From a virus, in the IMG/VR virus record IMGVR_UViG_3300022745_000137, positions 1-25,157 of that record: a DNA stretch of 25,157 nucleotides; one strand, written 5' to 3'. The position numbers were made by a program, and so were the translations under genes. Position 1 is the stretch's first letter. Every line of letters starts with the position of its first letter. Of the stretch, positions 14,185-22,119 are shown piece by piece. The notes beneath the pieces were generated by a model. That model was given only the letters and a program-made list of their open reading frames with translations, made no database searches and was not told where the DNA came from.

Positions 14185-14622
14185 TCACAGCTTGATCCCC
14201 GCTCTTGTGCACATGGCCTTCAGCGCCTCGATCACCGTGGCGATCTGCTTCCAGTCCTGCATCTTGTCGATGTCGATCGGGGCGGCACCCCATGCCTTCT
14301 CGAACCGGGCGCGGATAAAGGCGTTGAGACCCTTGGCGCCGGTGCCGTCGACGGCCCCAGCCTTGACCAGCTTGCCCCACAGGACGTGGCAGAAGCGGAT
14401 ATCGCCGCGCGGCGCGGCTTTCCTGCCCTTGCGGGCGAATTTCGTGCCGGGGGCGAAACCCCGGGCTTTCAGGGCTTCGACGACGCTGTCCAACTCGCCT
14501 GCGGTCATCTCCGTCAGGCTGGACTTGCCGGTGGTGACCAGCTGCAGGTCGCGCCGCGTGTCCTCGTCCAGCCCCAGCTCACGCGCGGCGACATGGATCA
14601 ACCTGATCTGCGGATGGCTCAT
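14185..14622 (-). CDS. gemA: GemA-family regulatory protein (DUF1018, Mu gp16)
   Basis: This 145-residue protein opens SHPQIRLIHVAARELGLDED, followed by RRDLQLVTTGKSSLTEMT, the hallmark start of GemA/DUF1018 proteins. FCHVLWGKLVKAGAV and FIRARFEKAWGAAPI follow, also typical. In Mu, GemA affects host gene expression and DNA relaxation during lytic growth. It lies at the end of the early block, as in Mu. It overlaps the upstream gene by an ATGA junction. Confidence 0.92.
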   Translation of the reverse strand: MSHPQIRLIHVAARELGLDEDTRRDLQLVTTGKSSLTEMTAGELDSVVEALKARGFAPGTKFARKGRKAAPRGDIRFCHVLWGKLVKAGAVDGTGAKGLNAFIRARFEKAWGAAPIDIDKMQDWKQIATVIEALKAMCTRAGIKL

Positions 14623-14867
14623 TTGCTTCTCCTCGGCAGGCCCAGCTTTGCCTCGATCTCGGCAACGGCGGCTTTCACGATGGCGTTGAGGTCCAGCACG
14701 AAGGCCGGGCCCTCACGGTCGGCAAAGCTGATGTGAATCTCGACAGGGGTGACCGCCACGGTCAGCGGCCACCCGTTGATATGCCCCGCGCTCTCGGCCA
14801 AGGACGAGCCGAACGGACGGCGATCCACCGTCAGCAATGGGACCCGGACGAGATTGAGTTCGGTCAT
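14619..14867 (-). CDS. Hypothetical early protein upstream of gemA
   Basis: This 82-residue protein starts MTELNLVRVPLLTVDRRPFG at 14867, where AGAGG lies nine bases upstream. The reading frame continues upstream to 14993, but that part looks like a remnant of another gene (separate entry). The protein is beta-rich in the middle (PLTVAVTPVEIHISFAD) and helical at the end (LNAIVKAAVAEIEAKLGL). No known family is recognised. Confidence 0.7.
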   Translation of the reverse strand: MTELNLVRVPLLTVDRRPFGSSLAESAGHINGWPLTVAVTPVEIHISFADREGPAFVLDLNAIVKAAVAEIEAKLGLPRRSK

Positions 14868-14993
14868 TACGGCAGCGCCTCTACCATGCGTTTCATCATG
14901 GGACTCGCCCTGCAGCTTGGGTTCATCGTGCTGATGGCTTTGCGAAAGCGGGCTGATCCCGGTGATCGTGACGGTGGCAATGGAACACTGCAT
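14868..14993 (-). pseudogene. Truncated 5' remnant of a phage gene fused in frame to the next ORF
   Basis: The ATG at 14993, preceded by GAGGAAA, starts CSIATVTITGISPLSQSHQ, then DEPKLQGESHDE. This opening resembles a larger phage protein family with an SPLSQS...H..P..EGESHD pattern, normally followed by about 150 or more residues. Here the resemblance stops after about 35 residues and the frame runs into the next gene. It is probably a deletion remnant that kept its start and signal for translation. The family match is from memory. Confidence 0.45.
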
Positions 14994-15089
14994 GGGTTTC
15001 CTCGTTCAGTTTGAAAGGGCGGTGCGCTGCGATGAGGTGCGACGCGCGGTGGCGAGTTGCGAAGCCACGCGGAGCGAAGGGGAATGGGT

Positions 15090-15740
15090 TCAGGCGCGGG
15101 CCAGATCGATGGTGATCGGCTGCTCGCGCCCGTCCGCGTTGTCGTAGCGGAAGAAGCGGACATAGGTCTTGGTGCCGTCCACCCGCATCGAATCGCGGAT
15201 GGCTTCCATCGCGCGCTTCCAGCGGGAGTCAGAGAATTCCAGCCGCAGCAGGGAGTAGAGGGCAGCGCGGTTGATCTGGCCTGCCTTGTCGACGCTGAAC
15301 GCCTTTCCGACGATGGCCTTCAGCTCATCGCCAGCAGTCGCGGTCCAGTCGCTCAAGCATTCATCGACGAGGGTTTTTGCCACCTGCAGTTCAGGACCAA
15401 AGCTGATCTGGTCGGCGACCTGGACGCGGATGGCGAACTTGCCGTCATAGGTGCGCAGGGTGACGTTGCCCTTCGGCCCGCCGACCTTGGCGTCATATTT
15501 CTCAGCCAGCAGCTCTTCGAAGGCACCGAAGTTGGCGAAGAAATGAGCAAGGAAGCGGCTCATCTGCTCGGACAGGGCGATGGCATGGCCGACCTCATCG
15601 CGCACGAAGCTGTCCTCCATGACATGCTGCGGCTTCACGGTACCAAGGGGTAGTTTCTCGCCTTTCGGGCCAAGGATATGCTCCTCGCCGCCGATATCGA
15701 CGCGTCCAGTGGGCATGGGGGCGGGGGGATAACGGGTCAT
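15090..15740 (-). CDS. DUF3164 family early phage protein
   Basis: This 216-residue protein matches DUF3164 of transposable phages. Evidence includes FVRDEVGHAIALSEQMSRFLAHF (about residues 45-67, shown in part), LAEKYDAKVGGPKGNVTLRTYDG and a C-terminal REQPITIDLARA. These proteins lie between the transposition genes and gemA in Mu-like phages; their biochemical role is not established. The start ATG directly follows the upstream stop (TAA-ATG). The downstream 96 bases to the next gene contain nothing recognisable. Confidence 0.88.
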   Translation of the reverse strand: MTRYPPAPMPTGRVDIGGEEHILGPKGEKLPLGTVKPQHVMEDSFVRDEVGHAIALSEQMSRFLAHFFANFGAFEELLAEKYDAKVGGPKGNVTLRTYDGKFAIRVQVADQISFGPELQVAKTLVDECLSDWTATAGDELKAIVGKAFSVDKAGQINRAALYSLLRLEFSDSRWKRAMEAIRDSMRVDGTKTYVRFFRYDNADGREQPITIDLARA

Positions 15741-15959
15741 TTAAACCTCACTCAAATGGGGGTTGAAGAAGTGCGCCGGGGCGGGTTTTCCCGGCTCGGT
15801 GGCGATCAGGCCCATGGCTGCCAAGAGGACGGCCATCGCCTCGGTCTCGTCGATCGACAGCATGGTGACGCCGCGACGACCCCACAGATCGACCTTGCCA
15901 AGGGCAGAGGAGGCCAGTGCCAGCACGGTTTGGCTGGGCATGGGATCAACGGGTGGCAT
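15741..15959 (-). CDS. Hypothetical small early protein
   Basis: This 72-residue protein starts MPPVDPMPSQTVLALASSAL at 15959, chosen because GGAGG lies six bases upstream. It overlaps the previous gene by 14 bases. It has a hydrophobic helix near residues 40-55 (EAMAVLLAAMGLIATE), which is more likely core helix than membrane. Function unknown. Confidence 0.65.
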   Translation of the reverse strand: MPPVDPMPSQTVLALASSALGKVDLWGRRGVTMLSIDETEAMAVLLAAMGLIATEPGKPAPAHFFNPHLSEV

Positions 15960-16329
15960 CGTCGGCCTCCGTCTGATTGCGCGGGCACATGCGGCAGGCG
16001 CGGAACATCCGGGTCCGCATCGGGTTGCCGGCAGCAAAGGTCCGCGACTTCTGCCGCCAGTCCTGACAGGCATGGACTGCCATCTCACCGATCGCCGGGC
16101 AGTGCAGCTTGCCGTCCAGATAGACGCCGCGCACACGTTCTTCGATGTGCCTCATGTCAGCCGAGTATTTGCGGTGCAGCACCTGGCTGATCACCGACGA
16201 TGAACGGTCGAGCTTGTCCGCTACCCGGTTGGCCGATGTTCGTCCGCATTCGATTGCCAGCACTTCGACCCAATCGGGTAATGCCGAGCCCCATGCCTTG
16301 CGCGCGATATCCAGCGGGGTCTCTTTCAT
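15946..16329 (-). CDS. Putative DNA-binding protein with helix-turn-helix and Cys cluster
   Basis: This is a 127-residue protein. RTSANRVADKLDRSSSVISQVL (about residues 30-51, shown in part) is a helix-turn-helix. The C-terminal half has four Cys (HCPAIG, HACQDW, ACRMC), including a CxxC near the end, suggesting a zinc or other metal site. It sits in the early block after the MuB gene and another winged-helix protein, with ATGA coupling, so a role in transposition or early regulation is plausible. No precise family name can be given. Confidence 0.72.
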   Translation of the reverse strand: MKETPLDIARKAWGSALPDWVEVLAIECGRTSANRVADKLDRSSSVISQVLHRKYSADMRHIEERVRGVYLDGKLHCPAIGEMAVHACQDWRQKSRTFAAGNPMRTRMFRACRMCPRNQTEADDATR

Positions 16330-16877
16330 TGACCAACCCCCCGGATCAGGTGAACGGCGTCCGTATTGTCATCGACGATGGCCCGCAGGCGGCGCTCCAT
16401 CGGCGGCTTGGGACCGGTGTTGTTGATCAGCCGGTAGACGGCCTCGACCAGCGGGGGCGATGCCTTGCGCATGACGCGCAGATAACCTGCGGCCAGCAGA
16501 CTGCGGCAATAGGCCTGCGCCTCTTCAGTCGTGACAACCATTGGATCAACCGTGGCGTTCGCGGCTAGAACCGAGGGTGTGAAGGCCCCAAGGCCTCGCA
16601 TCGCAGTCCACAGGTTCTCCTCGGCCGACCGACCGCGCGGCTTTTCCGGACGGGCGGCACCGGGTGCAACGCGCCACAGCTTGCGCTTGTTGACTTCAGG
16701 AGCGACCACTTCCAGGACACCGCTTTTTGCCCATGACCGCACAATGACCGTGGCGCGCTCATGGCTGATCTTCACGGCAGTCGCGATTTCAGAATAGCCG
16801 AACTTGGGAAGCTGAAGCGCTGCCGCCCAGGCTGCGGCAAAGATGGCGGAACTCGTCGGGGAAACCTTCGGCATCAT
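16326..16877 (-). CDS. Putative winged-helix accessory protein of the transposition module
   Basis: This is a 183-residue protein. Residues about 25-55 (KFGYSEIATAVKISHERATV, then IVRSWAKSGVLEVV) form a winged helix, and a second similar unit may lie near 118-140 (EEAQAYCRSLLAAGYLRVMR). It starts with ATGATG overlapping the MuB stop, so it is translationally coupled to it. It may bind DNA in transposition or replication of the phage, by position. I do not recognise a named family. Confidence 0.75.
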   Translation of the reverse strand: MMPKVSPTSSAIFAAAWAAALQLPKFGYSEIATAVKISHERATVIVRSWAKSGVLEVVAPEVNKRKLWRVAPGAARPEKPRGRSAEENLWTAMRGLGAFTPSVLAANATVDPMVVTTEEAQAYCRSLLAAGYLRVMRKASPPLVEAVYRLINNTGPKPPMERRLRAIVDDNTDAVHLIRGVGQ

Positions 16878-17665
16878 TTGCCCCCCTTCAGGCGACGAGC
16901 CATCCCGGTTTCCTTCAGGTCGACCTGCTGCACGCCTCCGCGACCCGGCGGGTTGCCGGTATGGAAATCACCAGTCCAGTCGGCCCGGGTAACGCGATGC
17001 AGCCCCCGGATGACGGCAAAGTTGCGGATGTTCGACAGGTTGTTGGCGATATATCCCTGCGAGGCGCCAGAGGCCGTTAGGATGGCCTGCTGCAGATCCG
17101 GGGCAATCTCTACCCCTTGCGCATAGACCGCAGCCAGGTGGCCCACGTCTTGCAAAGTGGCGGGCTCGGCCTCAACCCAGTTCAGAATACGCCGATGCAC
17201 CCGTTCCCACTGGGTCAACTTGTGGGGCAGCCGTTCTTCGCCCATCAGGATGACCGCGACGCCGCTTTTGTCATGCAAATGGCGGATCGTCTCGATCTTG
17301 GTATCGTTCAGGACAAGGTCAGCCTCATCGATGATCAACGGGCGTTGCGTGATCGCCAGTTCCTGTGCCGCCTGATCGAACAGATCGCTCGACAGGCGTG
17401 CGGGTTTCAGGCCCAGCTCCTGAACGATCATCTCCAGCAGCTTCTTGACGCCGCCCAGCGGCACCGCCTCGATGTGGCAGACATTCATCCGGCTGTTGGA
17501 CGCATGGATGGCACCTTGGGTCTTGCCGCGTCCGGTCTTGCCATAAAAGCAGCCCATGCCAGCCAGTCCGTAGTCGCGGTTCTGGCACTGGTCGATCAAG
17601 GCCATCAGCCTTGCTACATTGGCAAGTGGTGCGAAACCCTTGCTCGGTCGTTGGTCATCTGACAC
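16874..17665 (-). CDS. B: MuB-type AAA+ ATPase, target DNA activator
   Basis: This is a 263-residue ATPase with Walker A GKTGRGKT (residues 42-49), Walker B PLIIDEAD (109-116) and sensor-like VILMGEERLPHKL (about 136-148). This matches the MuB/IstB-like TniB group. MuB polymerises on target DNA, brings it to the transposase and protects phage DNA from self-integration. The start is GTG at 17665 with GGAGG ten bases before it. Compared with Mu B (312 residues) it lacks most of the N-terminal extension with the helix-turn-helix, as in other short MuB homologues. It follows the transposase after a hairpin-containing gap. Confidence 0.94.
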   Translation of the reverse strand: MSDDQRPSKGFAPLANVARLMALIDQCQNRDYGLAGMGCFYGKTGRGKTQGAIHASNSRMNVCHIEAVPLGGVKKLLEMIVQELGLKPARLSSDLFDQAAQELAITQRPLIIDEADLVLNDTKIETIRHLHDKSGVAVILMGEERLPHKLTQWERVHRRILNWVEAEPATLQDVGHLAAVYAQGVEIAPDLQQAILTASGASQGYIANNLSNIRNFAVIRGLHRVTRADWTGDFHTGNPPGRGGVQQVDLKETGMARRLKGGK

Positions 17666-17688
17666 CCTGTATCCTCCTGCTTGTTACC

Positions 17689-17719
17689 GCCGCTGTGGGG
17701 CCTGCACGCCCCCAGCGGC
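17689..17719. other. Strong hairpin between transposase and MuB genes
   Basis: GCCGCTG (17689-17695) pairs with CAGCGGC (17713-17719), and after one bulged base GGGGC (17697-17701) pairs with GCCCC (17708-17712). That gives twelve pairs with a six-base loop. It fills most of the 59-base gap between the A and B genes. No U-run follows on the minus strand, so it is not a classical terminator in the operon direction; TTTCTTC follows on the plus strand. It may set the A:B ratio or stop antisense transcription. Confidence 0.5.
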
Positions 17720-17724
17720 TTTCT

Positions 17725-19908
17725 TCATCCAAAAAACGTGTCACCCACCGACTCCCAGACCAGAAGCTGGCCCCGGTACTCGGATGAATTCTGATAGGCT
17801 CTCAGCCAGCGCAGCTGCTCGGGCGTCACAGTCGCCCCGGCCTCGATCTGCCGCTCCAAACTGATCGCAGTCTTGAAGCGGTCGATTTCCCGCTCCTCGA
17901 AGGGGCGCACCTCCGTCCGCTTGCTCTCCATCGACAGCACATTGCTGACCATCTCCGACTGGAAACGCGCTGCCTCCGGCGTCAGATCGCTGCCCTGACG
18001 CACCTCGTGTACCGGCGCTTCGGCAGGTGACCGGGCAGGCTTGCCGAAGATCGGCTTGATCAGCTTGGCCTCGGGCAGCGGCGTCTCAACGGGGGCGACC
18101 TCATTCAACAGGTTGCCCGCTTGTGTGGCGGTATACTTTCGATGGGCCGCCAATAGACGACGGGTCGCAGCCTTGAACTCGTTGCGGGCGCGGTTATGCG
18201 CAATGGCCTCTTCCTGATCCAGAAAGCCCACGGCCTCGGTCACCGGCGCATGGCCAAGGTAGGCACCAGCCCGGCTGTAAACATGCAAACCGGCCCAGAA
18301 GTCGCCCAGGTCGAACCGGATGATGACTTCCTGCTTGGCGATATCCAGCATCCAGTCCGCCCAATAACGGTTCTTCTGGAATGTAATCGCCCCGGTTTTG
18401 CTCTCGGCCCGCAGTCCCTCCGACCCCAGCAACCACAACCGCCGCTGCGCCGCCGTGGCCTTGCTGATCACCGATGTCGCATAGCTTTCCTCAAAGACCT
18501 CGGCAAAGCTGCGCTGATAGGCCGTGGGTGACCGGCGGTTCTGCCGGGTATTATGCTCGGCAATACGTTCCGCCAGCACCTTCAGGAAGGTCTCCAGCGG
18601 CACCGCGCGGCTGCCATAGTCTTCCGGCTTGGCGGTCGGCTTGTTGCCCGTATAGGCCCCGTCGAACCGCACATCCTTGGCAATCGACTGCGCCATATCG
18701 CGGAACGCTCGCTCGATCGGCTTGGCCTGACCGTGATAGGGCGTAGCCCAGTGGATCTGGCACCCCAGTTGGGTGAACAGCCCTTTGACGTCATCTTCCT
18801 TGACCTTGAACCGAAAGCGGTTGGCAGCGCCGCCCGTGATCTTCTTGGCGGCGTTTTCCCGGCCATTGTCGAACAGGATATGTTTCGGGATGCCGTAGTC
18901 TTCAATCATGTCGCCAGCTGCCATTTGAACGGCAAAGGCTGTCGTGGCCTTGTCGACCCGGTAGGAAAGCACCATCCCGGAAAATACGTCCTGATACATC
19001 ACCATGTGCGGGCGGCAGGGCGGGTTCTTCTTCGGGTCCTCGCCCTGGACATGCGGCCACTGCACGAACACGTCGAAGGTATGCGTGTCCGAGTTCACGA
19101 CCTCCATCGCATGCAGGGCAGTCTTGTCACGGATCTGTGCGGGGTAAAGCTGGGCCACCGCCTCGTCACCCTCGCGTGCCAGCACCTGCACCTGGCGCGG
19201 CACAAGGCGGTCCATGTGCCGACGCATGGTACGCTCGGGCAGATACTGCCAGCCCTTGGCCTCGGCCACTTTAACGGCATCCCGATAACAGTCGGTGAAA
19301 GTGGGACCGGCCAAACGCAGATAGAGGCTCTTCAGATAATCGAAGAAGCCGAGATCATACTCCTTGCCGCGCGGCCGCTCAGCAGCAGCCCGATTGCGCG
19401 GTGCCAGGTAGGCCAGACGATCGTCCGCCCGTACCCCGGCGATCATGCCGAACCAGTCCCAGATCGTCCGGACACCGACGCCCTTGTCCCGTGCGATTGC
19501 CCGCACCGCCGCATCGCGGCCCAATCCGCTGGATTGCTCAAAAGCCTCGATCATCTGGAGGATCAGCAAACGATCACGGGCCTTCTTCTTCACCGTTTCG
19601 GGCAGCTTCTCGAACCATGACCAGGCATCATCCCGGTTCATCGCTTCGGTAGGACGCTTTGGTGCCACCGGGGCAGAGGCATCCTTCAGCAGCTTGCGTT
19701 GTGCTCGGGCTGGGAACAGCTTCCAGCTATATTCCCACCCGCCGCCCTTGCCTGCCCGACGCCGCGCAAGGTCGGACTGCGCCTGCCATGCCAGCCGGTC
19801 TGCCAACAGATTGGTTCCACGCTTGGTGGCGGGCATATCTGGCAACTCGGCTGCCGCGATCTCTTCGGCCGTCCACCATTCTTGCGCAGGGATCAGGGCG
19901 TGGCTCAT
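17725..19908 (-). CDS. A: MuA-type DDE transposase
   Basis: This 727-residue transposase has an N-terminal DNA-binding region (WWTAEEIAAAELPDMPATKR) and further end-binding helix-turn-helix units up to about residue 240. The catalytic core holds Asp274 (VVNSDTHTFDVFVQW), Asp347 (PKHILFDNGRENAAK) and Glu399 (GQAKPIERAF), equivalent to Mu Asp269, Asp336 and Glu392. A beta-barrel follows, then a C-terminal tail that would contact MuB and ClpX. Length is slightly above Mu A (663). It pairs the phage ends and carries out strand transfer. It overlaps the ParB-like gene by ATGA. Confidence 0.97.
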   Translation of the reverse strand: MSHALIPAQEWWTAEEIAAAELPDMPATKRGTNLLADRLAWQAQSDLARRRAGKGGGWEYSWKLFPARAQRKLLKDASAPVAPKRPTEAMNRDDAWSWFEKLPETVKKKARDRLLILQMIEAFEQSSGLGRDAAVRAIARDKGVGVRTIWDWFGMIAGVRADDRLAYLAPRNRAAAERPRGKEYDLGFFDYLKSLYLRLAGPTFTDCYRDAVKVAEAKGWQYLPERTMRRHMDRLVPRQVQVLAREGDEAVAQLYPAQIRDKTALHAMEVVNSDTHTFDVFVQWPHVQGEDPKKNPPCRPHMVMYQDVFSGMVLSYRVDKATTAFAVQMAAGDMIEDYGIPKHILFDNGRENAAKKITGGAANRFRFKVKEDDVKGLFTQLGCQIHWATPYHGQAKPIERAFRDMAQSIAKDVRFDGAYTGNKPTAKPEDYGSRAVPLETFLKVLAERIAEHNTRQNRRSPTAYQRSFAEVFEESYATSVISKATAAQRRLWLLGSEGLRAESKTGAITFQKNRYWADWMLDIAKQEVIIRFDLGDFWAGLHVYSRAGAYLGHAPVTEAVGFLDQEEAIAHNRARNEFKAATRRLLAAHRKYTATQAGNLLNEVAPVETPLPEAKLIKPIFGKPARSPAEAPVHEVRQGSDLTPEAARFQSEMVSNVLSMESKRTEVRPFEEREIDRFKTAISLERQIEAGATVTPEQLRWLRAYQNSSEYRGQLLVWESVGDTFFG

Positions 19909-20750
19909 ACCTCATCGCCCTCGTCATTCAGCAGGGCTGACAGTTCAGCCCGCATATCATCGACGAAGCGACGCTTGGCAGCCTTCGGCGTGCGACCCCA
20001 CAGAACCAGAATGGCCCGCAAACTCGTTTCAACCGGGTCTTTAACGGTCGATTTAACAACACCTTCCTCGGCCTCGATCTGCCGCCGCGCCTCGCCGACC
20101 TTCTTGGCAGCACCAAGACCGATCTTCTGCACAATGCGGGCGCGCAGGTCGGTATCTGCGATCTTGCCAATGTCCTGAAGGTCTTCCAGCGACACAGGGG
20201 CTTTCGCTTGATCCAGCAGAAAGACTTCGCTCTCGGTCAGCCGCTCGCCGACAGCCATGATATTGAAGATCTGGCGCGGCTTTCGACCGAAGGAATCGGA
20301 GATGGCTTTAGTGAGTGCATTTTCTGCACTCACTACCTTTTCGGTGTACCGGTTGCCCTTGAACACACCCGGTTTGCGCTCCGGATGCAGCTCATAATAG
20401 GTCCGCTTCCACGAGGCGATGAAAACAGCCGTCTGCAAGGGCGTCATCCGGGCAGCACCAAGATTGTTGCTTGCCTCCATGGCGCGCATCTCATCCAGGC
20501 GGCATTCGACCAGCAGACAGGCGATGTCGGGCAAACCCATCCGGCGCGACGCTTCCAAACGGTGCGCGCCGTCGATCAGATAGTGCTTGTTGCCAACCTT
20601 GCGGACATGGATGGGCGTCGTGATGCCGGTATCTTCAGCCATGGCAATCAGGTTGACGACCTGCGCCTCGCGCACCACGCGCAGCCTATCTCCAACCTCG
20701 ATCTGATCGATCGGCAGCCGAACCACATTGCCGCCATTGAGGATTTTCAT
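19905..20750 (-). CDS. ParB/Srx-fold DNA-binding protein
   Basis: This is a 281-residue protein. The N-terminal ParB nuclease-like domain (about residues 8-95) shows LPIDQIEVGDRLR, ITTPIHVRKVGNKHYLIDG and AHRLEASRRMG, the ParB GxHR-type box. The middle region (about 110-170) contains a probable helix-turn-helix (NALTKAISDSFGRKPRQIFN). The C-terminus is helical. ParB proteins bind centromere-like palindromes. In transposable phages of this group a ParB-like gene directly precedes the transposase. Its role may be regulation or DNA organisation rather than partition, as no ParA is seen. A long palindrome lies inside its own coding sequence. Confidence 0.88.
   Translation of the reverse strand: MKILNGGNVVRLPIDQIEVGDRLRVVREAQVVNLIAMAEDTGITTPIHVRKVGNKHYLIDGAHRLEASRRMGLPDIACLLVECRLDEMRAMEASNNLGAARMTPLQTAVFIASWKRTYYELHPERKPGVFKGNRYTEKVVSAENALTKAISDSFGRKPRQIFNIMAVGERLTESEVFLLDQAKAPVSLEDLQDIGKIADTDLRARIVQKIGLGAAKKVGEARRQIEAEEGVVKSTVKDPVETSLRAILVLWGRTPKAAKRRFVDDMRAELSALLNDEGDEV
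20309..20335. repeat. 27-bp perfect inverted repeat inside the parB-like gene
   Basis: TAGTGAGTGCA (20309-20319) and TGCACTCACTA (20325-20335) are perfect reverse complements around a five-base spacer. The sequence encodes VVSAENALTKA just before or within the likely helix-turn-helix. It could be a protein-binding site (for example for the ParB-like protein itself) or an RNA hairpin. On the plus strand it is followed by CCTTTT, a weak terminator-like context. Confidence 0.85.
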
Positions 20751-20947
20751 TTCGCCACGGCCTTCTCAAGCTGGGCAAACCAGAAATCGACCGCGCTGAC
20801 GCTCTCGCGCAGCATCTCGACCCCGAATGGCAGGCCGCTAACGTCACCGACCAGCAGCAGCTGCGCGATGGCACGCGCCCGATGGTTCAACTCGGCTGCT
20901 TTGGCTTGCAGACGTGTGATGGCTGTGATGGTGGGATCGGTCTTCAT
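20747..20947 (-). CDS. Hypothetical small helical early protein
   Basis: This 66-residue protein (MKTDPTITAITRLQAKAAEL at the start) is mostly helical. It is joined to the ParB-like gene and to the upstream winged-helix gene by four-base overlaps. There are no motifs, membrane segments or signal peptide. Function unknown. Confidence 0.7.
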   Translation of the reverse strand: MKTDPTITAITRLQAKAAELNHRARAIAQLLLVGDVSGLPFGVEMLRESVSAVDFWFAQLEKAVAK

Positions 20948-21177
20948 ATCGTCGGGGCCTTTGTCATCGTGTAGTAAAAGCGCCAGCCTTGACCGGCGGG
21001 CGCTGCCTGCTTGACGCAGGAAATCACGGCGCCATGGGTGCGCAGTTCGGAAATGCAGGCATTCACGGCCATCACCCGCGCCCGCCGCACGATGTCCCGC
21101 GTCGTGTGCGGGCGACCGTCCGACAACAGCGCCAACACGCGCTGCAGCCGGGGCGAGGCGAGGGTGTCCGCATGCAT
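20944..21177 (-). CDS. Small winged-helix protein
   Basis: This 77-residue protein starts MHADTLASPRLQRVLALLSD at 21177, chosen for the ATGA overlap with the preceding stop. RPHTTRDIVRRARVMAVNAC then ISELRTHGAVISCV (about residues 22-55) form a winged helix, with the wing in GWRFYYTMT. It is probably a small DNA-binding regulator of the early region. No named family is recognised. Confidence 0.75.
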   Translation of the reverse strand: MHADTLASPRLQRVLALLSDGRPHTTRDIVRRARVMAVNACISELRTHGAVISCVKQAAPAGQGWRFYYTMTKAPTI

Positions 21178-21509
21178 CACGCCCGCTTCCTCCCGTTCAT
21201 CGACCCAAAGCTGTAGCCCGCAGGCATCGCCTCGGCTGACCCGCGATTGCGGCAGGTATTGCAAAGCCGGTTGTGGATACCCTCGCTGGGGAACGGCTCA
21301 CGGCAACACATGCAGGGCCGCGTGGGCCATTTATCCTTCTTGACCAGACCGCTTTTCTGCCGGGCAACGCTCTTGGCATACCTTTCGTTGGTGTAGATCG
21401 CGCTGGGGACAACGCCCTTCGGACCGATGATTTCCCAGACCTTCTTTGCCGCGTTGTACTCGGCAAAGAAGGCGGGCTCGTTTCCGGGTTTTGCGTAATG
21501 CATCGTCAC
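21177..21509 (-). CDS. Zinc-ribbon early protein
   Basis: This 110-residue protein starts with GTG at 21509 overlapping the previous stop (GTGA); an ATG two codons later is an alternative. The C-terminal half has RPCMCCREPFPSEGIHNRLC then NTC. This is a CxxC...CxxC zinc ribbon with the FPSEGIHNRLC signature seen in small phage zinc-finger proteins. The N-terminal half is basic with aromatic residues. Nucleic-acid binding is likely; the specific role is unknown. Confidence 0.75.
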   Translation of the reverse strand: MTMHYAKPGNEPAFFAEYNAAKKVWEIIGPKGVVPSAIYTNERYAKSVARQKSGLVKKDKWPTRPCMCCREPFPSEGIHNRLCNTCRNRGSAEAMPAGYSFGSMNGRKRA

Positions 21510-21721
21510 AGCACCCCCCTGCGCGCGGCCGAGGCCACCCGGATCAACGCCTGCTGCTCGGCCAGCGTATCCATCAGGGCCAGAAGCCGGTCCGTATGAC
21601 GCGACAAAGCCACCACCGCTTCATCGCGGAACACCGGGGCCAGCCCCTTGTTGCGAATGGCCTCACGCGACACCTGCGTCATGCGGTGGGTCTGCAGCAA
21701 TTGGTCCCAAAGCGTGCTCAT
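21506..21721 (-). CDS. Hypothetical small helical early protein
   Basis: This 71-residue protein starts MSTLWDQLLQTHRMTQVSRE at 21721 (ATGA overlap with the previous stop). It is almost all helix (DRLLALMDTLAEQQALIRVA) and might form a coiled coil. Function unknown. Confidence 0.7.
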   Translation of the reverse strand: MSTLWDQLLQTHRMTQVSREAIRNKGLAPVFRDEAVVALSRHTDRLLALMDTLAEQQALIRVASAARRGVL

Positions 21722-22119
21722 ATCGCACCCCCGATGTCCGCCATCGGCGCGGCCTGATCCGCCTCGGCCCAAGGTCCGGATGATCCCGGAAACCAGTTCG
21801 GCCCGCAGGGTTTCAGTGGCGTGGTATCCGGATTCTCCCGCAGATTGACACCAGCGATGATCGCGCCTGTCACGACATATGGTTCACACTGGTCGACGAT
21901 CAGCGCGACCTTCAGCAGCTTCGCCATCACAGCCTGCCCCTCGGGGCTGGCGATCAAGCCCAGAAGGCCTGCAATGGCGCCGTCGAAGTCCTCCCAATAT
22001 ACCGTCTCCGAAGCATCGCTTTCAGCAGCATGGGCAAGGCCTTCACTGCGGTTCGCAAGCAGCGAGAAGTCTGAAATCTTGCGGATAAACTCCGCCAGCG
22101 TCATCGCGGTCTGGGTCAT
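21718..22119 (-). CDS. Hypothetical early protein
   Basis: This 133-residue protein (MTQTAMTLAEFIRKISDFSL at the start) is helical and acidic in the first half (SDASETVYWEDFDGAIAGLL). The C-terminus is Pro/Gly-rich (PCGPNWFPGSSGPWAEADQA). It is coupled to both neighbours by four-base overlaps. No family is recognised. Confidence 0.7.
   Translation of the reverse strand: MTQTAMTLAEFIRKISDFSLLANRSEGLAHAAESDASETVYWEDFDGAIAGLLGLIASPEGQAVMAKLLKVALIVDQCEPYVVTGAIIAGVNLRENPDTTPLKPCGPNWFPGSSGPWAEADQAAPMADIGGAI

Noticed and set aside
12698-14380. 560-codon minus frame spanning the middle region
   Set aside because: It crosses several genes in another frame, including the antirepressor-like and gemA genes, and has low-complexity Arg/Gly-rich translation.
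18553-19620. Long plus-strand frame opposite the transposase
   Set aside because: It is antisense to the conserved catalytic core of the transposase and has no recognisable protein character.
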